Positions 62,541 through 64,000 of a stretch of DNA of 64,000 nucleotides are shown in pieces. Source of the stretch: Prevotellaceae bacterium (GTDB taxonomy: Bacteria; Bacteroidota; Bacteroidia; Bacteroidales; Muribaculaceae); NCBI GenBank assembly GCA_021772015.1, contig JAETNS010000004.1:124001-188000 (forward strand). Reading direction: 5' to 3'. The notes under the pieces are model-generated. The model worked only from the letters and a program-made list of their open reading frames with translations, had not been told where the DNA came from and made no database searches. The position numbers and the translations under genes are program-made. Position 1 is the stretch's first letter; every line of letters begins with the position of its first letter.

Positions 62541-64000
62541 TCACTGTTCTTCAGTCATAGATGCATCCAGACGGTCTACAGCAGCCAGCCACAATGCAGA
62601 CGACGCGTCTGATGGCATACGCCAATCGCCTCGCGGTGAGAGGCACACTGATCCGACCTTAGGTCCGTCAGGCATACAAGACCGTTTGAATTGTTGCCCG
62701 AAGAACCTGCGATAGAAGGTTTTCATCCATTTCAAGATCTCGCGCGGTTCATATTTACCGACTTCCATCCCACTTTTCCCCTGATATGTCTTACGACGAT
62801 GTTGGATCCAGAACGCCTGGCAAGCAAGATAGAAGACTCTCGCCGGCGGGAATCCGTAACGAAGCGTGTAGTAAAGGAAAAAGTCATGCAGCTCATACGG
62901 GCCTACAAGGTCTTCGGTCCTCTGGGCTATCTCTCCGGATTTATCAGGAGGCAAAAGCTCGGGGGAGACAGGGGTGTCTATGATGTCGACAAGGGCTTCC
63001 GCCATGTCAGGATTCTCTGACCGTAGGGCAAACCATCTGACGAGATACCTGACAAGGGTCTTCGGCACCGAGGCGTTCACACCGTACATCGACATATGGT
63101 CACCATTATAAGTAGCCCATCCCAGCGCCAGTTCGGAAAGATCCCCGGTGCCGAGCACCATTCCCCCTTCCTGATTGGCCACATCCATAAGAATCTGAGT
63201 CCGCTCCCTTGCCTGACAGTTCTCATATGTCACATCCCTTACCGAAGGATCATGACCGATATCTCTGAAATGAAGCTCCACGGCCGGACCGATCGGGATT
63301 TCCCGGAAAGACACCCCAAGGGCATCCATCAGCGTAAGGGCATTGGAATGTGTCCTGCCTGTGGTACCGAAACCAGGCATAGTGACTCCGATTATTCCCT
63401 TGCGGTCGAGTTTCAGACGGTCAAAAGCCCGCGTGGCAATCAGCAATGCGAGCGTCGAGTCAAGCCCTCCTGAAATACCGACGACAAGACAACTGCAATT
63501 TGTGGCTCTAAGCCGCTGGGCAAGTCCGGCGACCTGTATGTTCACGATCTCGTCACATCGGCGGTCTATCTCATTGTCATCCCATGGGACAAAAGGATGA
63601 GGATCGATGGTACGCATCAAAATATGCGCCACATCCTCATCATTGCCGTCATTGTCCTCCCCTCCCATTATTTTGTCGAGTTTCTCCCGCAATGATTCCG
63701 AGCTGTCGGGATCAAGCAGATCGCTCAGGTTCAGATTGATCTGTTGGACTACAGGATAGGAAACATTGGCGTTTTCCCGCTCCCCACACTCGGCAAAAGT
63801 TCCTATATGCAGCCTGTCGCGGGTGATCATCTCTATGTCGATGTCACGTATCACCATCTGCGATCCATCCTGCCAACGGGAAGTCGCGGCCAGCAGCCTG
63901 CCATTCTCGGCGATGATCCCTTTCCCGTCAAACACCAGGTCGGTCGACGACTCACCGAATCCCGCAGAAGCATAGACATATCCGCAGACACATCTGGCCG
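62541..64000 (-). CDS. nadE: Glutamine-hydrolysing NAD+ synthetase, 5' end cut by the window
   Basis: The frame is open from the stop at 62541 to the window edge, so the N terminus lies beyond 64000. The visible upstream part (CGYVYASAGFGESSTDLVFDG) belongs to the nitrilase-type glutaminase domain. The synthetase domain follows, with the ATP pyrophosphatase P-loop VVGISGGLDSTLALLI and VLGTGDLSELALGWATYNGDH. It makes NAD+ from deamido-NAD+, ATP and glutamine-derived ammonia. An internal ATG at 63935 is not the true start. Confidence 0.95.
   Translation of the reverse strand, partial: ARCVCGYVYASAGFGESSTDLVFDGKGIIAENGRLLAATSRWQDGSQMVIRDIDIEMITRDRLHIGTFAECGERENANVSYPVVQQINLNLSDLLDPDSSESLREKLDKIMGGEDNDGNDEDVAHILMRTIDPHPFVPWDDNEIDRRCDEIVNIQVAGLAQRLRATNCSCLVVGISGGLDSTLALLIATRAFDRLKLDRKGIIGVTMPGFGTTGRTHSNALTLMDALGVSFREIPIGPAVELHFRDIGHDPSVRDVTYENCQARERTQILMDVANQEGGMVLGTGDLSELALGWATYNGDHMSMYGVNASVPKTLVRYLVRWFALRSENPDMAEALVDIIDTPVSPELLPPDKSGEIAQRTEDLVGPYELHDFFLYYTLRYGFPPARVFYLACQAFWIQHRRKTYQGKSGMEVGKYEPREILKWMKTFYRRFFGQQFKRSCMPDGPKVGSVCLSPRGDWRMPSDASSALWLAAVDRLDASMTEEQ

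Overview
The window comes from a Bacteroidota genome of the order Bacteroidales, probably Muribaculaceae-like (family level is inference). The signs are Bacteroidetes-type promoters (TAnnTTTG at -7), a TonB receptor operon with Bacteroidetes-specific DUF families, PCMD and T9SS-like C-terminal ends, an UpxY-type antiterminator heading a capsule locus, and a class I fumarase. No rRNA, tRNA, CRISPR array or insertion sequence was recognised.

Layout. 1-9386: the end of a PCMD-type protein, then an operon of TonB receptor, DUF4876 lipoprotein, DUF6850-type barrel, ABC ATPase, membrane protein, DUF4857-type protein and a lipoprotein. 9488-16190: housekeeping genes (Na+-dependent transporter, guaB, small membrane protein, LptF/G permease, ribBA). 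16417-49423: one 33 kb minus-strand capsule/exopolysaccharide operon of the Wzx/Wzy type. It starts with an UpxY antiterminator and continues with CpsB-type phosphatase, acyltransferase, WecA-type initiating transferase, OPX export protein, Wzc tyrosine kinase, ElyC-like protein, Wzx flippase, an Fe-S/F420-beta protein with a pyruvyl transferase, about twelve glycosyltransferases, a CDP-polyol module (cytidylyltransferase-Gfo/Idh fusion, SDR, TagB-like transferase), PIG-L deacetylase, Wzy polymerase and further acyltransferases, ending in a WecG/TagA enzyme. 50223-51686: a tyrosine recombinase next to the capsule promoter. 51886-64000: acetyltransferase, gpmI, fumarase, a lipoprotein, ychF, an M13 peptidase, a secreted T9SS-like protein and the end of nadE.

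Most interesting observation. The capsule locus looks equipped for two layers of phase variation. (1) Four genes carry mononucleotide G/C tracts of 8-10 bases, all followed on the G strand by TAA. Two acyltransferases are out of frame (OFF) and would be restored by losing one G; one acyltransferase and the Fe-S protein are in frame (ON). (2) The UpxY gene and the operon promoter lie between 19/20-bp inverted repeats (48775-48794 and 49912-49930), beside a tyrosine recombinase and several CACCAC repeats, with a rightward hairpin terminator just outside the right repeat. If the segment inverted, the promoter would be disconnected from the capsule genes. Both are inferences from sequence; homopolymer sequencing error is the main alternative for (1).

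Other signals: a 38-bp intergenic element in two copies with interlocked, pseudoknot-like complementarity; a 35-bp repeated leader upstream of two capsule genes; a mirrored duplication of GT8 and DXD glycosyltransferases around one phase-variable acyltransferase; and a likely leaderless LptF/G transcript.
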